Source: Pseudomonadota bacterium (lineage in GTDB: Bacteria > Pseudomonadota > Gammaproteobacteria > Burkholderiales > Burkholderiaceae_C). From it: DNA of 64,000 nucleotides. The stretch lies in contig JAKAXL010000003.1 of the NCBI GenBank assembly GCA_021816585.1, forward strand, positions 1 through 64,000, given 5' to 3'. Positions 24,743 to 34,526 of the stretch are shown in pieces. The notes under the pieces were generated by a model, which made no database searches, was not told where the DNA came from, and saw nothing but the letters and a program-made list of their open reading frames with translations. How positions within the stretch are numbered: the first letter of the stretch is position 1; the number at the start of each line of letters is the position of its first letter. The translations under genes were made by a program, and so were the position numbers.

Positions 24743-25525
24743 TCACGCGGCGTCGAGGAAATGCCGCGCGTAGCGCTGCTGCACATCGCCCAGACGCATC
24801 AGCAGCGGGAAGTCCGCGGTGTTGAAGTCGGGATCCCAGGCCGGCGCGCCGCAGATGCGCGCGCCCACCCGCAGGTAGCCCTTGAGCAGCGCGGGGGCCT
24901 GCGCCGGCAGGTCCTGCCGCAGGTCGTCCACCGGCAGTGCCAGGCGCGGCTGCACGTGGTCCTCGACCGGCGCCAGGTGGCTGGCGCGCAGGCGCGCCCA
25001 CAGGCTGGCCGCGTAGTGCCCGCCGTCGTGCATCGACACGCTGGAGCAGCCGATCATGGCCTGCAGCCCATGCCTGCGCATGTAGTCGGCCAGCCCGGCC
25101 CACAGCGCCAGGATGACCGCGCCGTTGCGATGCTCGCGATGCACGCAGGCGCGACCGAGCTCGAGCAGTCGCTCGCGCAGGTGCACGAGTCGCGTCAGGT
25201 CGAACTCGGTCTCCGAGTACAGGCCGCCGACGCGGCGCGCCTGGTGCGGCGGCAGCACGCGGTAGGTGCCGATCAGGCGGCCGTCGCGGTCGCGTGCCAG
25301 CAGATGGTCGCAGTAGGGGTCGAAGATGTCGATGTCGTACCCGGGTTGCGGACTCGACACGCGTGCGCCGAGTTCGTCGACGAAGATCTTCCAGCGCAGC
25401 CTTTGCGCCTCGCGGATCTCGTCGGCATGGCGTGCCCACGAAATGCGCAGCCCCGTTCGCGCATGCGCTGCGCCTGCGGGTGCCGCAGCGGGGACGAAAT
25501 GGTCCGCGGGATCGTCATCGAACAT
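24743..25525 (-). CDS. olsB: L-ornithine N-alpha-acyltransferase (OlsB-like, GNAT superfamily)
   Basis: OlsB acylates ornithine with a 3-hydroxyacyl group from acyl-ACP to give lyso-ornithine lipid, the first step to phosphorus-free membrane lipids. The 260-residue product has the family segments REAQRLRWKIFVDELGA, GYDIDIFDPYCDHLLARD, GTYRVLPP, LYSETEFDL and ELGRACVHREHRNGAVI near acyl-donor-binding positions. The ATG at 25525 (MFDDDPADHF) has an AGGAG ribosome site. The partner acyltransferase olsA is not adjacent. Its place beside ppx and the pho block is notable. Confidence 0.85.
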   Translation of the reverse strand: MFDDDPADHFVPAAAPAGAAHARTGLRISWARHADEIREAQRLRWKIFVDELGARVSSPQPGYDIDIFDPYCDHLLARDRDGRLIGTYRVLPPHQARRVGGLYSETEFDLTRLVHLRERLLELGRACVHREHRNGAVILALWAGLADYMRRHGLQAMIGCSSVSMHDGGHYAASLWARLRASHLAPVEDHVQPRLALPVDDLRQDLPAQAPALLKGYLRVGARICGAPAWDPDFNTADFPLLMRLGDVQQRYARHFLDAA

Positions 25526-25661
25526 GCGTTGCTCCTGGCTGGTCTCGTTGGTTCGAGACACGATACGCAACACACATGTCGATCGCGTGACGGATCGGTG
25601 ACGTTCGCGTGACGTCGTCGGCGCAGCGGCGACCCCGCTGAGCCTGGGGGCAAGCGGCTGC

Positions 25662-26141
25662 TCAGTCGAGCAGGTCCGGGCTGATGCCGGCGCGCAGCAG
25701 GCGGTTGAAGCTGTCGCCGCGCTCGCGTTCGCTGACCCAGATCAGGCCGCCCTTGCGCAGCGTGAAGGGCGCGTCGCTTCCGCTGAGCCAGCGCAGCGCG
25801 GCACTTCCCAGCGAGGGCTGGTGGCCGCACAGCACGAGCGCCGCGCCGGAGTCGCGATGCTGCTGCACCAGGCGCAGGATGTCGTCCGGGCTCGCCTGCG
25901 GCGCCAGCAGCGGCTGCTCCACCGGGTAGTCCACCAGCGCCAGCGCGGTCTGTCGCGAGCGCAGCGCCGGGCTGCAGCACACGGTCCACGGCTTGGGGAC
26001 ATGGGCCTTGATCCACGCCGCCATGGCGCTGGCGTCGCGCCGGCCTTCGCGGGTCAGCGCGCGGCGCAGGTCGTCGGCGTCGGGGGCAGGCTCCTCGGCC
26101 GCGGCGTGGCGCCAGAAAATCACATGCAGCAAGGTACTCAT
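25662..26141 (-). CDS. sixA: Phosphohistidine phosphatase SixA
   Basis: This 159-residue member of the histidine phosphatase superfamily starts MSTLLHVIFWRHAAAEE, with the catalytic RH motif. It has SPALRSRQTALAL and the second His in LVLCGHQPSLGSAALRWLSG. SixA removes phosphate from His residues of phosphorelay or PTS proteins. Assignment is by family. It is co-oriented with the methyltransferase-like gene upstream, with a 109-bp gap. Confidence 0.85.
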   Translation of the reverse strand: MSTLLHVIFWRHAAAEEPAPDADDLRRALTREGRRDASAMAAWIKAHVPKPWTVCCSPALRSRQTALALVDYPVEQPLLAPQASPDDILRLVQQHRDSGAALVLCGHQPSLGSAALRWLSGSDAPFTLRKGGLIWVSERERGDSFNRLLRAGISPDLLD

Positions 26142-26250
26142 CGCGGGCGTCCTCGACGGCGTCGCCGCGTCGGCGGCGGCTGGCTGCACGCACTGTAGCG
26201 CGCGCCGCGGGGTTCGCGCACGACTGGCCGAAGCCCGAGCAGGCGGATGA

Positions 26251-27030
26251 TCAAGAAGCGTGCGAGCCGGCCTCGGCATCCTGCTCGAGCGGGGCACCGT
26301 GCAGCGCGGCCTGCAGCTTGCGCGCCATGCCTTCGAGGTCGAGCTCGTGCTGCGCGGCCAGTTCGCGCGCACGGCGGTGCAGCAGCGACGGCTGCGGCCA
26401 GGCGGCGGCGCGGCGTGCCAGCGCGATGGTGTTCTCGCCCTGCTCGGCGCTGATCGCGGCCACGCCCGACTCGAAGCTGGCCCGCATGCGCGCGATCACC
26501 GCGTCGCGCCTGGCCTCGGGTGCCCAGATGTTGGAGACCAGCACGCCGCCGGGGCGCAACGCGCGCGCGCAGGCGTCGTAGAAGTCCTGGGTCGACAGCG
26601 CGTCGGGCAGGCCGCCGGAGTCGAATCCGTCGAGCAGCAGCACGTCGCAGTGCTGCGGGTGCTCGTGCACCCAGCGCGCGCCGTCCGCTTCGACCACCGC
26701 GAAGCTCTCGTCGTCCGGCGGCACCGCGAACAGGCCGCGCATCGCGATCACGTCGGGGTTGATCTCGACCGCGGTGAAGCGGCTTTGCGGCAGGTGCGCG
26801 CGGCAGTACTTGGCGATCGAGCCGCCGCCCAGCCCGATCATCACGATGTGCCGCGGCTGCGGCTGCAGCAGCACGAAGCTCATCAGCGCGCGCGTGTAGT
26901 CGAGCACCAGCCGGTTCGGCTCGGCCGTGCGCATGCGGCTTTGCAGCGCGGCCATGCCGAAGTGCAGCGAGATCTCGCCGCGCTGTTCGCACACGAAGGG
27001 CTCGCCGGCGCGGCGGCGGCGGCGCATCAT
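26251..27030 (-). CDS. Spermidine-synthase-like SAM-dependent methyltransferase-fold protein
   Basis: The 259-residue product has a Rossmann fold of the spermidine synthase family: [28 protein letters not shown] (cofactor loop), [38 protein letters not shown] and GGVLVSNIW. No speD lies nearby, so polyamine synthesis is not assured. Many such genes are annotated only as fused or orphan spermidine-synthase-like proteins. Its ATG overlaps the lysS stop codon by ATGA, indicating translational coupling. Confidence 0.75.
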   Translation of the reverse strand: MMRRRRRAGEPFVCEQRGEISLHFGMAALQSRMRTAEPNRLVLDYTRALMSFVLLQPQPRHIVMIGLGGGSIAKYCRAHLPQSRFTAVEINPDVIAMRGLFAVPPDDESFAVVEADGARWVHEHPQHCDVLLLDGFDSGGLPDALSTQDFYDACARALRPGGVLVSNIWAPEARRDAVIARMRASFESGVAAISAEQGENTIALARRAAAWPQPSLLHRRARELAAQHELDLEGMARKLQAALHGAPLEQDAEAGSHAS

Positions 27031-28568
27031 GGGTTGGCGCTGCGGCGCAGTGCCGGGAACAGGATCACGTCGCGGATGCTGGCGGCGTCGGTCAGCAGCA
27101 TGACCAGACGGTCGATGCCGATGCCGCAGCCGCCGGCGGGGGGCATGCCGACTTCGAGTGCGCGGATGTAGTCGGCGTCGAAATACATGGCCTCCTCGTC
27201 GCCGGCATCCTTCGCGGCGACCTGCGCGGCGAAGCGCGCGGCCTGGTCCTCCGGGTCGTTGAGCTCGGAAAAGCCGTTGGCGATCTCGCGTCCGCTGATG
27301 AACAGTTCGAAGCGCTCGGCCAGCGACGGGTCGGCGCCGCTGGCGCGCGCCAGCGGCGACACCTCCACCGGATAGTCGACGATGTAGGTCGGCTGCCAGA
27401 GCTTATCCTCGACCACCGCCTCGAACACGCCGAACTGCAGTTCCGCGACGCCCCAGTGCGCCGGCGCCGCCTCGCCGGCCGCCTGCAGCAGCGCACGCAG
27501 CGCCTGCGCGTCGTCGAGCTGGTGCCGCGCCACGCCGGCGTGCAGCGCCACCGCGTCGCGCACGCTCAGGCGCGCGAACGGCGCGCCGAAGTCGATCTCG
27601 CGGCCCTGGTACTCGATGCGCGCCGAGCCGCGGGCACGGATCGCCGCCTGGCGCAGCAGGGATTCGGTGAAGTCCATCACGTCCTGGTGGTTCCAGTACG
27701 CGCAGTAGAACTCCATCATCGTGAACTCGGGGTTGTGGCGGACCGAAATCCCCTCGTTGCGGAAATTGCGGTTGATCTCGAACACGCGCTCGAAGCCGCC
27801 GACCACGAGTCGCTTCAGGTACAGCTCGGGGGCGATGCGCAGGAACATCTGCTGGTCCAGCGCGTTGTGGTGCGTGATGAAGGGCTTCGCGTTGGCGCCG
27901 CCGGGGATCGGGTGCAGCATCGGGGTCTCCACCTCGACGAAGCCGGCCTGCTCCATCTCGGCGCGCAGCGCCGACACGATGCGCCCGCGCTGCACGAAGC
28001 GCTCGCGCGACTCGGGGGTCACCAGCAGGTCGACGTAGCGCTGGCGGTAGCGCGTCTCGACGTCCTCGAGGCCGTGGAACTTGTCGGGCAGCGGGTGCAG
28101 GTTCTTCGACAACAGGCGCAGCTGCGAGGCCTGCACCGTCAGTTCGCCGCTGCGCGTCTTGAACAGCGTGCCGCGGCAGGCGACGATGTCGCCGAGGTCG
28201 AAATGCTTGAACGCCGCATGGCCGGCGTCGCCGGTATGGTCGTTGGTGACGTAGATCTGGATGCGCCCGCTGCCGTCCTGCAGCGTGCCGAAGCTGGCCT
28301 TGCCCATCACCCGCTTGAGCATCAGGCGCCCGGCCACCGCCACCTGGCGGGCCAGCGCCGGCAGTTCGTCGGCGGGCACCCGGTCGTACTCGGCGTGCAG
28401 CTCGGCCGCGCGGGCGTCGGGCTTGAAGTCGTTCGGGTAGGCCTCGCCCTGCGCGCGCAGCGCGGCCAGCTTGGCGCGGCGCTCGGCGAGCAGCGCGGAG
28501 GGATTGGCCGCGGCGGGTGCCGGGGTCGCGGAGGGGTTTTCGCGCCCTTCGGCGGGATGCTTGCTCAT
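27027..28568 (-). CDS. lysS: Lysyl-tRNA synthetase, class II
   Basis: LysS charges tRNA-Lys. The 513-residue product starts [14 protein letters not shown]. It has an OB-fold anticodon domain ([24 protein letters not shown]) and class II motif 1 ([15 protein letters not shown]). Motif 2 is [20 protein letters not shown], and motif 3 is [15 protein letters not shown]. It overlaps pgi upstream and the methyltransferase-like gene downstream, by 4 nt each. Confidence 0.97.
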   Translation of the reverse strand: MSKHPAEGRENPSATPAPAAANPSALLAERRAKLAALRAQGEAYPNDFKPDARAAELHAEYDRVPADELPALARQVAVAGRLMLKRVMGKASFGTLQDGSGRIQIYVTNDHTGDAGHAAFKHFDLGDIVACRGTLFKTRSGELTVQASQLRLLSKNLHPLPDKFHGLEDVETRYRQRYVDLLVTPESRERFVQRGRIVSALRAEMEQAGFVEVETPMLHPIPGGANAKPFITHHNALDQQMFLRIAPELYLKRLVVGGFERVFEINRNFRNEGISVRHNPEFTMMEFYCAYWNHQDVMDFTESLLRQAAIRARGSARIEYQGREIDFGAPFARLSVRDAVALHAGVARHQLDDAQALRALLQAAGEAAPAHWGVAELQFGVFEAVVEDKLWQPTYIVDYPVEVSPLARASGADPSLAERFELFISGREIANGFSELNDPEDQAARFAAQVAAKDAGDEEAMYFDADYIRALEVGMPPAGGCGIGIDRLVMLLTDAASIRDVILFPALRRSANP

Positions 28569-30070
28569 TCGATGTGATTCCGGAGATAGTCCAGCGAGGC
28601 GGCGGTCTCGGCACTCAGGCCCTGCGCGTCGTGCTGCAGCAGCGCGCGCTCGATGCGCGACGCCAGGGTCTTGCCGAGCTCGACCCCCCACTGGTCGAAG
28701 GGATTGATGCCATACAGCCAGCCCTCGACCACGGTTCGGTGCTCGTACAGCGCCAGCAGCGCGCCGAGTTCGCGCGCGCGCAACTCGCGCATCCAGATGA
28801 AGGTCGACGGCCGTCCGCCGGGGCAGGCGCGGTGGTGCGCGGCGCGCAGCGCCTCGTCGGCCGCCATGCCCTGCTGCTGCAGCTCGCGTTGCCAGCTGGA
28901 GGCGTCCTTGCCGTTCCACAGCGCGTCGGCCTGACCCAGCGCGTTCGACAGCAGCGCCAGATGCTCGGCGTGCCGCCCGTGCCAGGCACGCGCGACGGCG
29001 ACGATCTCGTGGAACACCGGGACCGCCGCCTGGTGCAGCAGCTGGAAATAGGTGTGCTGCACCGGCGTGCCCACGCCGCTGATCACGGCCGGCCCGCTGA
29101 CCGCCACCGGCTGCACGCCGTCGGCGGCGGTGGACTTGCCCAGCGATTCCATCAGCAGCTGCTGCAGGTACAGCGGCATGTGCGAGAAGGCGTCGCCGTA
29201 CAGCCCGATCGACAGCAGCGGCAGGCCGAAGCGCACGCGATAGGCGTGCGACAGCCCGGCGAGCAGCCCCGGCGCGCTGGCGTGCAGCGGCTGCTCGAGG
29301 AAGTGCCGGTCCATCTCGAGCGCCCCGGCGTGCAATTCGGCGACGACGTCGGCGCCGAAGGCCAGCAGCAGCACCAGTCCGTGCGCGCTCCACAGCGAGA
29401 AGCGGCCCCCGATCTCGGGCAGCGAGCGGAAGATCTGCTGCATCGGCATGCCGAAGCGCTGTTGCGCGTACTCGGCGTTGGAGGTCAGCGCAACCAGTCG
29501 TGAGCGCGCCTCGTCGGCCCCGATCTGCGCGCCCAGCCAGCGCACCACCGACTCGGCGTTGCGCATGACCTCCTGCGTGCGGAAGGACTTGCTGTTGATC
29601 AGCACCCAGGTGCGGCGCGGGTCGCTGGCCTGCAGCGCCGCGTCCAGCGTGGCGCCGTCGAGGTTGGCGACCCAGTGCACGCGGCAGCGCGGCGCATGCA
29701 GCACCGACAACGCGGTGTGCAGCGCCAGCATCGGGGTTTCCGAGCCGCCCGCGCCGAGGTGGATGATGTCCAGCGGCTGCCCGGCGTCGGCGATCAGCGC
29801 CTCGGCCCATGCCGCCATGCGCGCGTGCTCGGCGTGCAGGAACGACGCGGCGGCCGACGACGGGCCGTCGCGCCCCTGCGCGTGCAGGCGCGACAGCATG
29901 TGCCAGGCCGGGCGGCCCTCGCTGCCGTTGAGCACGCTGTCGGAAACCAGCTCGGCGGGGCGCTGCGGCAGCGTCGCCAGCGTGGTGCGGGCGGTGGCCA
30001 GCGCCTGCGCGCCGTGGCGCGTGAATTCCAGGCGCAGGCCGGCGGTATCGATGAAGGAGCTTGCGGGCAT
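28565..30070 (-). CDS. pgi: Glucose-6-phosphate isomerase
   Basis: Pgi interconverts glucose-6-phosphate and fructose-6-phosphate. At 501 residues it is shorter than E. coli Pgi (549). Active-site regions are present: [26 protein letters not shown] (Glu), [12 protein letters not shown] (His) and [13 protein letters not shown] (Lys). The phosphate loop reads [13 protein letters not shown], where most enzymes have GIGGS followed by D, L, G and P. It is divergent from rmlB and overlaps lysS by ATGA, so these three reverse-strand genes form one operon. Confidence 0.92.
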   Translation of the reverse strand: MPASSFIDTAGLRLEFTRHGAQALATARTTLATLPQRPAELVSDSVLNGSEGRPAWHMLSRLHAQGRDGPSSAAASFLHAEHARMAAWAEALIADAGQPLDIIHLGAGGSETPMLALHTALSVLHAPRCRVHWVANLDGATLDAALQASDPRRTWVLINSKSFRTQEVMRNAESVVRWLGAQIGADEARSRLVALTSNAEYAQQRFGMPMQQIFRSLPEIGGRFSLWSAHGLVLLLAFGADVVAELHAGALEMDRHFLEQPLHASAPGLLAGLSHAYRVRFGLPLLSIGLYGDAFSHMPLYLQQLLMESLGKSTAADGVQPVAVSGPAVISGVGTPVQHTYFQLLHQAAVPVFHEIVAVARAWHGRHAEHLALLSNALGQADALWNGKDASSWQRELQQQGMAADEALRAAHHRACPGGRPSTFIWMRELRARELGALLALYEHRTVVEGWLYGINPFDQWGVELGKTLASRIERALLQHDAQGLSAETAASLDYLRNHIE

Positions 30071-30168
30071 GTCGGGTCGAGCCCCGCGCCGGGGCGCCGG
30101 GCGCTGCGTGGGTTCGGACGTGCGCGGGCGGCTGCTGCAGCCGTGTCGGCCGTCCCCACGCGCGCACG

Positions 30169-30189
30169 CCGCATGGCCTGGCCATGCGG
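30169..30189. repeat. Palindrome between divergent pgi and rmlB
   Basis: CCGCATGGCC and GGCCATGCGG are perfect 10-bp arms around a single T. It lies near two opposed TAGAAT -10-like boxes (reverse strand at 30210-30205, forward at 30252-30257). It could be an operator for either gene. Confidence 0.5.
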
Positions 30190-30311
30190 TCGGGAAATCC
30201 CCGGATTCTAGCTGCTCGGGGCGTCCCGGCGCCGCAGCCCCGGCGGGCTTCTAGAATGCCCGCCACCCGGGCCGCGCTGGTGGCGGCCGATCCCCGCGGA
30301 GTCGCCATTCC

Positions 30312-31364
30312 ATGATCTTCATCACCGGAGCCGCCGGATTCATCGGCGCCAATTTCGTCCACCATTGGCTGGACTCCCACGACGAGCCGCTGCTGGTGCT
30401 GGACGCGCTGACCTACGCCGGCAACCTGGAGAGCCTGGGCGACGTGCGCGCCGACGCGCGATTCGGCTTCGAGCGCGTCGACATCTGCGAGCGCGCGACG
30501 GTCGACGCCCTGCTGCGCAGGCACCGGCCGCGCGCGCTGCTGCACTTCGCCGCGGAAAGCCACGTCGACCGCTCCATCGAGGGGCCCGGCGCCTTCGTGC
30601 GCACGAACATCCAGGGGACCTTCGAGTTGCTGGAGGCGACGCGCGCGTACCACGCGCAACTGGGGGCGGACGAGGCGGCGGCCTTTCGCTTCCTGCATGT
30701 GTCCACCGACGAGGTCTACGGCTCGCTGGGCGAGCACGACGCGCCGTTTCGCGAGACCACGCCCTACGCGCCCAACAGCCCCTACGCGGCCAGCAAGGCC
30801 GCCAGCGACCATCTGGTGCGCGCCTGGCACCACACCTACGGGCTGCCGGTGCTGACCACCAACTGCTCGAACAACTACGGTCCCTACCAGTTCCCGGAGA
30901 AGCTCATCCCGCTGATGATCCACCACGCGCTGGCGGGCAAGGACCTGCCGGTGTACGGCGACGGCGCCAACGTGCGCGACTGGCTGTACGTGCAGGACCA
31001 CTGCCGCGCGCTGGCGCGGGTTCTGGAGGCCGGGGCGCCGGGGTGCAGCTACAACATCGGCGGACGCAACGAGGTGCGCAACATCGACCTCGTGCGAGGC
31101 CTGTGCGAACTCCTGGACCGCTTGCGCCCGCGCGCCGACGGCGTGTCGTATGCGACGCAGATCCGCTTCGTCGCCGACCGCCCGGGGCATGACCGGCGCT
31201 ACGCGATCGACTGTTCGCGCATCGAGCACGAACTGGGCTGGACGCCGCAGGTCGATTTCGCCAGCGGCCTGCAGCGTACCGTGCAGTGGTATCTCGAACA
31301 CGGCGAGTGGGTCGCGCACGTGCTGAGCGGCCAGTACCGGCAGGCCGGCGGAGCCGCGGCATGA
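30312..31364 (+). CDS. rmlB: dTDP-glucose 4,6-dehydratase
   Basis: RmlB makes dTDP-4-keto-6-deoxyglucose, en route to dTDP-L-rhamnose for surface polysaccharides. The 350-residue extended SDR has [15 protein letters not shown] (NAD loop), [22 protein letters not shown] with the catalytic [18 protein letters not shown] with Tyr/Lys, and [18 protein letters not shown]. Its stop overlaps the rmlD ATG (ATGA). rmlA and rmlC are not in the window. Confidence 0.95.
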   Translation: MIFITGAAGFIGANFVHHWLDSHDEPLLVLDALTYAGNLESLGDVRADARFGFERVDICERATVDALLRRHRPRALLHFAAESHVDRSIEGPGAFVRTNIQGTFELLEATRAYHAQLGADEAAAFRFLHVSTDEVYGSLGEHDAPFRETTPYAPNSPYAASKAASDHLVRAWHHTYGLPVLTTNCSNNYGPYQFPEKLIPLMIHHALAGKDLPVYGDGANVRDWLYVQDHCRALARVLEAGAPGCSYNIGGRNEVRNIDLVRGLCELLDRLRPRADGVSYATQIRFVADRPGHDRRYAIDCSRIEHELGWTPQVDFASGLQRTVQWYLEHGEWVAHVLSGQYRQAGGAAA

Positions 31365-32275
31365 ACCCGCCCGGCCTGCTGCTGCTGGGGGCCGACGGCC
31401 AGCTCGGCTGGGAGCTGCGGCGCGCGCTGCTGCCGCTGGGCGAGCTGACCGCGCTGGGGCGCGCGCAAGCCGACCTTCGCGACCCCGCCGGGCTGCGCGA
31501 CCTGCTGGGGCGGCTGCGTCCGGCGGTGATCGTGAATGCGGCGGCCTACACCGCGGTGGACCGCGCCGAGAGCGAGCCGGAGCTGGCGCGCCAGGTGAAT
31601 GCCGACGCGGTCGAGCTGCTCGCCGGGCATGCGGCGCGCAACGGTGCCTGGCTGGTGCACTATTCGACCGACTACGTGTTCGACGGCAGCTCGCAGCGCC
31701 CCTGGCGCGAGGACGACGCACCGAACCCGCTGAGCGTGTATGGACGCACCAAGCTGCAGGGCGAGCAGGCGGTGCGCGCCAGCGGCTGCGCGCACCTGAT
31801 CCTGCGCACCAGCTGGGTGTTCGCGGCGCGCGGCAACAATTTCGCGCGCACCATGGTCCGGCTGGCGCAGGAGCGCGAGCAGCTGCGCGTGGTGGCCGAC
31901 CAGTTCGGCGCGCCGACCTCGGCCGAGCTGATCGCCGACGTCAGCGCGCTGGCGCTGCACCGGCTGCTGCGCGAGCCGCGGCTGGCGCAGGACAACGCCG
32001 GGCTGTACCACCTGAGCAGCGGCGGCAGCACCAGCTGGCACGGCTACGCGCAACACGTGCTGCGCCACGTCGCGGCGCGCGGCATGGCGCTGCGTTGCGA
32101 CGAGCACGCGGTGCAGGCGATCAGCACCGCCGAGTACCCGCTGCCGGCGCCGCGTCCGGCCAATTCGCGCCTGGACTGCGCGGCGCTGCAGGACTGGCTG
32201 GGGGTGCGGCTGCCGGCGTGGCAGCCGCAGCTCGAGCGCATGCTCGACGAGGCCTTCGACCTGCACGCGGGCTGA
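31361..32275 (+). CDS. rmlD: dTDP-4-dehydrorhamnose reductase
   Basis: RmlD does the last step of dTDP-L-rhamnose synthesis. The 304-residue SDR has [58 protein letters not shown] and [14 protein letters not shown]. It is translationally coupled to rmlB by a 4-nt overlap. Confidence 0.95.
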   Translation: MNPPGLLLLGADGQLGWELRRALLPLGELTALGRAQADLRDPAGLRDLLGRLRPAVIVNAAAYTAVDRAESEPELARQVNADAVELLAGHAARNGAWLVHYSTDYVFDGSSQRPWREDDAPNPLSVYGRTKLQGEQAVRASGCAHLILRTSWVFAARGNNFARTMVRLAQEREQLRVVADQFGAPTSAELIADVSALALHRLLREPRLAQDNAGLYHLSSGGSTSWHGYAQHVLRHVAARGMALRCDEHAVQAISTAEYPLPAPRPANSRLDCAALQDWLGVRLPAWQPQLERMLDEAFDLHAG

Positions 32276-32282
32276 CCCGGGC

Positions 32283-32300
32283 GCCCCCGCGCGCGGGGGC
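32283..32300. terminator. GC hairpin between convergent rmlD and minE
   Basis: An 18-bp perfect palindrome (GCCCCCGCGCGCGGGGGC) fills most of the 37-bp gap between the two stop codons. It can fold in both transcripts. No T-run follows, so it may be a factor-assisted or partial terminator. Confidence 0.5.
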
Positions 32301-32312
32301 CGGCGTGCATGC

Positions 32313-32564
32313 TCAGGATTGCTGGATCTCGATCTTCACTTCCAGCACCTCGAGCGACTCGTGGCGCTCGAGCTTGACCTGGATGTCGTTCGGGTCGATG
32401 CGCACGTAGCGCGAAATGACTTCCATGAGGTCGCGCTGCAGCGCGGGCAGGTAGTCGGCCGGTGCGCCGGACGCACGCTCGTGCGCCAGGATGATCTGCA
32501 GTCGCTCCTTGGCGATGCTGGCGGTCTTCTTCTTCTCGCCGAGCAGGAAGGACAGGATGGACAT
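32313..32564 (-). CDS. minE: Cell division topological specificity factor MinE
   Basis: MinE drives pole-to-pole oscillation of MinD and so confines MinC inhibition to the poles. The 83-residue product has the membrane-targeting and MinD-binding N-terminus [30 protein letters not shown] and the dimerisation domain [31 protein letters not shown]. It begins 14 nt after minD. Confidence 0.97.
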   Translation of the reverse strand: MSILSFLLGEKKKTASIAKERLQIILAHERASGAPADYLPALQRDLMEVISRYVRIDPNDIQVKLERHESLEVLEVKIEIQQS

Positions 32565-32578
32565 GGGCGATCTCCTGC

Positions 32579-33391
32579 TCAACGGCCGAACAGGCGCTTG
32601 AACAGGCCCGGCTTCTGGTAGTCGGTGAAGCGCAGCGGGCGCTCCTCGCCCAGAAAGCGCGCGATCACGTCCTGGTAGGCGCCGGCCACGTCGCTGCCCT
32701 CGAGGTGGATCGCCGGCGTGCCCTGGTTGGACGCCTGCAGCACCGCCTCGCTTTCCGGGACCACCCCGATGAGCCTGAGACGCAGGATCTCCTGGATATC
32801 GTCGATCGACAGCATCTCGCCCTCGGCGACGCGCCGCGGGTTGTAGCGGGTGATCAGCAGGTGCTCGCGGACCGGCTCGGCGCCTTCGATGGCGCGCCGG
32901 GTCTTCGAGCCGAGGATGCCCAGGATGCGGTCGGAGTCGCGCACCGACGACACCTCCGGGTTGGTCACCACCAGCGCCTCGTCGGCGAAGTGCATCGCCA
33001 GCAGCGCGCCGCTCTCGATACCGGCCGGGCTGTCGCAGACGATGTAGGTGAAGCCCATCGCGTCGAGCTCCTGCAGGACCTTCTCCACGCCTTCCTTGGT
33101 CAGCGCGTCCTTGTCGCGGGTCTGCGAGGCCGGCAGCACGTACAGCTGGTCGCACAGCTTGTCCTTGATCAGCGCCTGGTTCAGGTTGGCCTCGCCCTGG
33201 ATGACGTTGATGAAGTCGTACACCACGCGGCGCTCGCAACCCATGATCAGGTCGAGATTGCGCAGGCCGACGTCGAAGTCGATGACCGCGGTCTTGTGCC
33301 CGCGCAGGGCCAGGCCGGACGCGAAGGCCGCGCTGGTCGTGGTCTTGCCGACCCCGCCTTTGCCCGAGGTGACGACGATGATTTTTGCCAT
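32579..33391 (-). CDS. minD: Septum-site-determining ATPase MinD
   Basis: MinD is a membrane-associated ATPase that recruits MinC. The 270-residue product has the deviant Walker [20 protein letters not shown] (Lys11 and Lys16), [28 protein letters not shown], and the C-terminal amphipathic membrane helix [11 protein letters not shown]. It is second in minCDE, 64 nt after minC. Confidence 0.98.
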   Translation of the reverse strand: MAKIIVVTSGKGGVGKTTTSAAFASGLALRGHKTAVIDFDVGLRNLDLIMGCERRVVYDFINVIQGEANLNQALIKDKLCDQLYVLPASQTRDKDALTKEGVEKVLQELDAMGFTYIVCDSPAGIESGALLAMHFADEALVVTNPEVSSVRDSDRILGILGSKTRRAIEGAEPVREHLLITRYNPRRVAEGEMLSIDDIQEILRLRLIGVVPESEAVLQASNQGTPAIHLEGSDVAGAYQDVIARFLGEERPLRFTDYQKPGLFKRLFGR

Positions 33392-33455
33392 GGTGACTGG
33401 AATCGTGGGAAGGGGCTGCTGGTGATGAATGTCGGGAGATGCGCGTGTGCGGGCT

Positions 33456-34205
33456 TCAGCGGCCTCGCAGGGGTTCGAAACGCAGGCTGTCGCCGTCGAG
33501 CAGCACCTGCGCGCTCTTGCCGGCGACCTCGGGCGGCAGCGGCTGCTCGGCGGTGCGGTACACGCCGGCGATGGCCACCAGCTCCGGCTCCAGGCAGCTG
33601 CAGAAGATGCGTGCGCTGGTATCGCCGTGCGCCCCCGCCAGCGCGCGCCCGCGCAGCGGCGCATAGACATGGATGTTGCCGCCGGCGATGATCTCGGCGC
33701 CGTGGCTGACGGAGTCGAGCACGATCACGTCGCCGGCCGAGTACACGCGCTGACCGGATCGCAGCGGGCGGTCGACGAGCAACGTCGAGGGCGCCGCGGC
33801 GGGCGCTGGCGGCGCGGCCGGCGTACCGGCAGGCGTACCTGCGTGGGCCTGGCCCGTCGTGTCGGCGGTGTCCGCCCCTTGCGCGTCGGCGCCGCGGCGC
33901 TGCGGAACGTGCAGCAGCGGCAGCCGCCCGCCGGGCTCGCGTCCGGGCTGCGCGACCAGCCCCAGCGGGCGCAGCCCGCGCTCGGCCAGCCATTCGGCCA
34001 GCGCGTCGGCGTCCAGGCGGGTGTCGTCGGGCAGGCGCCGCAGGTCGATGACCACCGCGGCGTCGCGGAAGAACTCCGGCGACGCGTCCAGGTGCGCGCC
34101 CAGCGCCTCGCGCAGGGCTTGCGCGTCGCCGGTGCGCGGGCTGAGCTGCAGCGCCTCGACGTTGCCGGCCCGCAGGTCGAAGAGCTGGGGCTTGCGCGGG
34201 CTCAT
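33456..34205 (-). CDS. minC: Septum-site-determining protein MinC
   Basis: MinC blocks FtsZ assembly away from midcell. The 249-residue product has the N-terminal FtsZ-inhibiting domain (about 1-105) and an Ala/Pro/Thr-rich linker (about 108-140). The C-terminal beta-helix MinD-binding domain has LRSGQRVYSAGDVIVLDSVSHGAEIIAGGNIHVYAPLRGRALAG. The domain order and minCDE context make the call firm. Confidence 0.96.
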   Translation of the reverse strand: MSPRKPQLFDLRAGNVEALQLSPRTGDAQALREALGAHLDASPEFFRDAAVVIDLRRLPDDTRLDADALAEWLAERGLRPLGLVAQPGREPGGRLPLLHVPQRRGADAQGADTADTTGQAHAGTPAGTPAAPPAPAAAPSTLLVDRPLRSGQRVYSAGDVIVLDSVSHGAEIIAGGNIHVYAPLRGRALAGAHGDTSARIFCSCLEPELVAIAGVYRTAEQPLPPEVAGKSAQVLLDGDSLRFEPLRGR

Positions 34206-34526
34206 CGGCCTGCGCTCCCGGGATGGCCGGACCGTGCACGCCGGCGGGGCGGCGGCAGGCGATGCAGGGGCGACGCGGGGATCGGAACCAGCGCCTGGTG
34301 GTTCTCGAAGCTCGGGGATGGGGGCGGCTTGGGCACGGTCGGGCGATTCTCGGCCGGCAGGGCCGGCAACGGGCTGGGGTCGGGCGGGCGGCGCGCGCGA
34401 CGCCGCATCGTTGCAGCGTATGGTACTTGGCCGCGTACTTGCCGCGCGACGGCGTCCGCCCTATAACGGCGTTGCAACGGCGGCCGTCGCCGCCGAATCC
34501 GCGCGCCCGGCGCGCGCCGCAATGCG
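34206..34526. other. 321-bp divergent promoter region between minC and the aidB-like gene
   Basis: No gene is apparent. A good sigma-70 promoter for the aidB-like gene is at 34439-34467. No clear minC promoter or terminator was recognised. The minC-proximal half is simply GC-rich. Confidence 0.5.
34439..34467 (+). promoter_or_regulatory. Promoter of the aidB-like gene
   Basis: TTGCCG (34439-34444), a 17-nt spacer and TATAAC (34462-34467) form a near-consensus sigma-70 promoter, 60 nt upstream of the ATG at 34527. Confidence 0.65.

Noticed and set aside
26251-27030. Calling the gene speE
   Set aside because: The fold fits, but there is no speD or other polyamine gene nearby, and many orphan members are not aminopropyltransferases.
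30312-32275. Complete dTDP-rhamnose operon
   Set aside because: Only rmlB and rmlD are present. rmlA and rmlC are not in the window.
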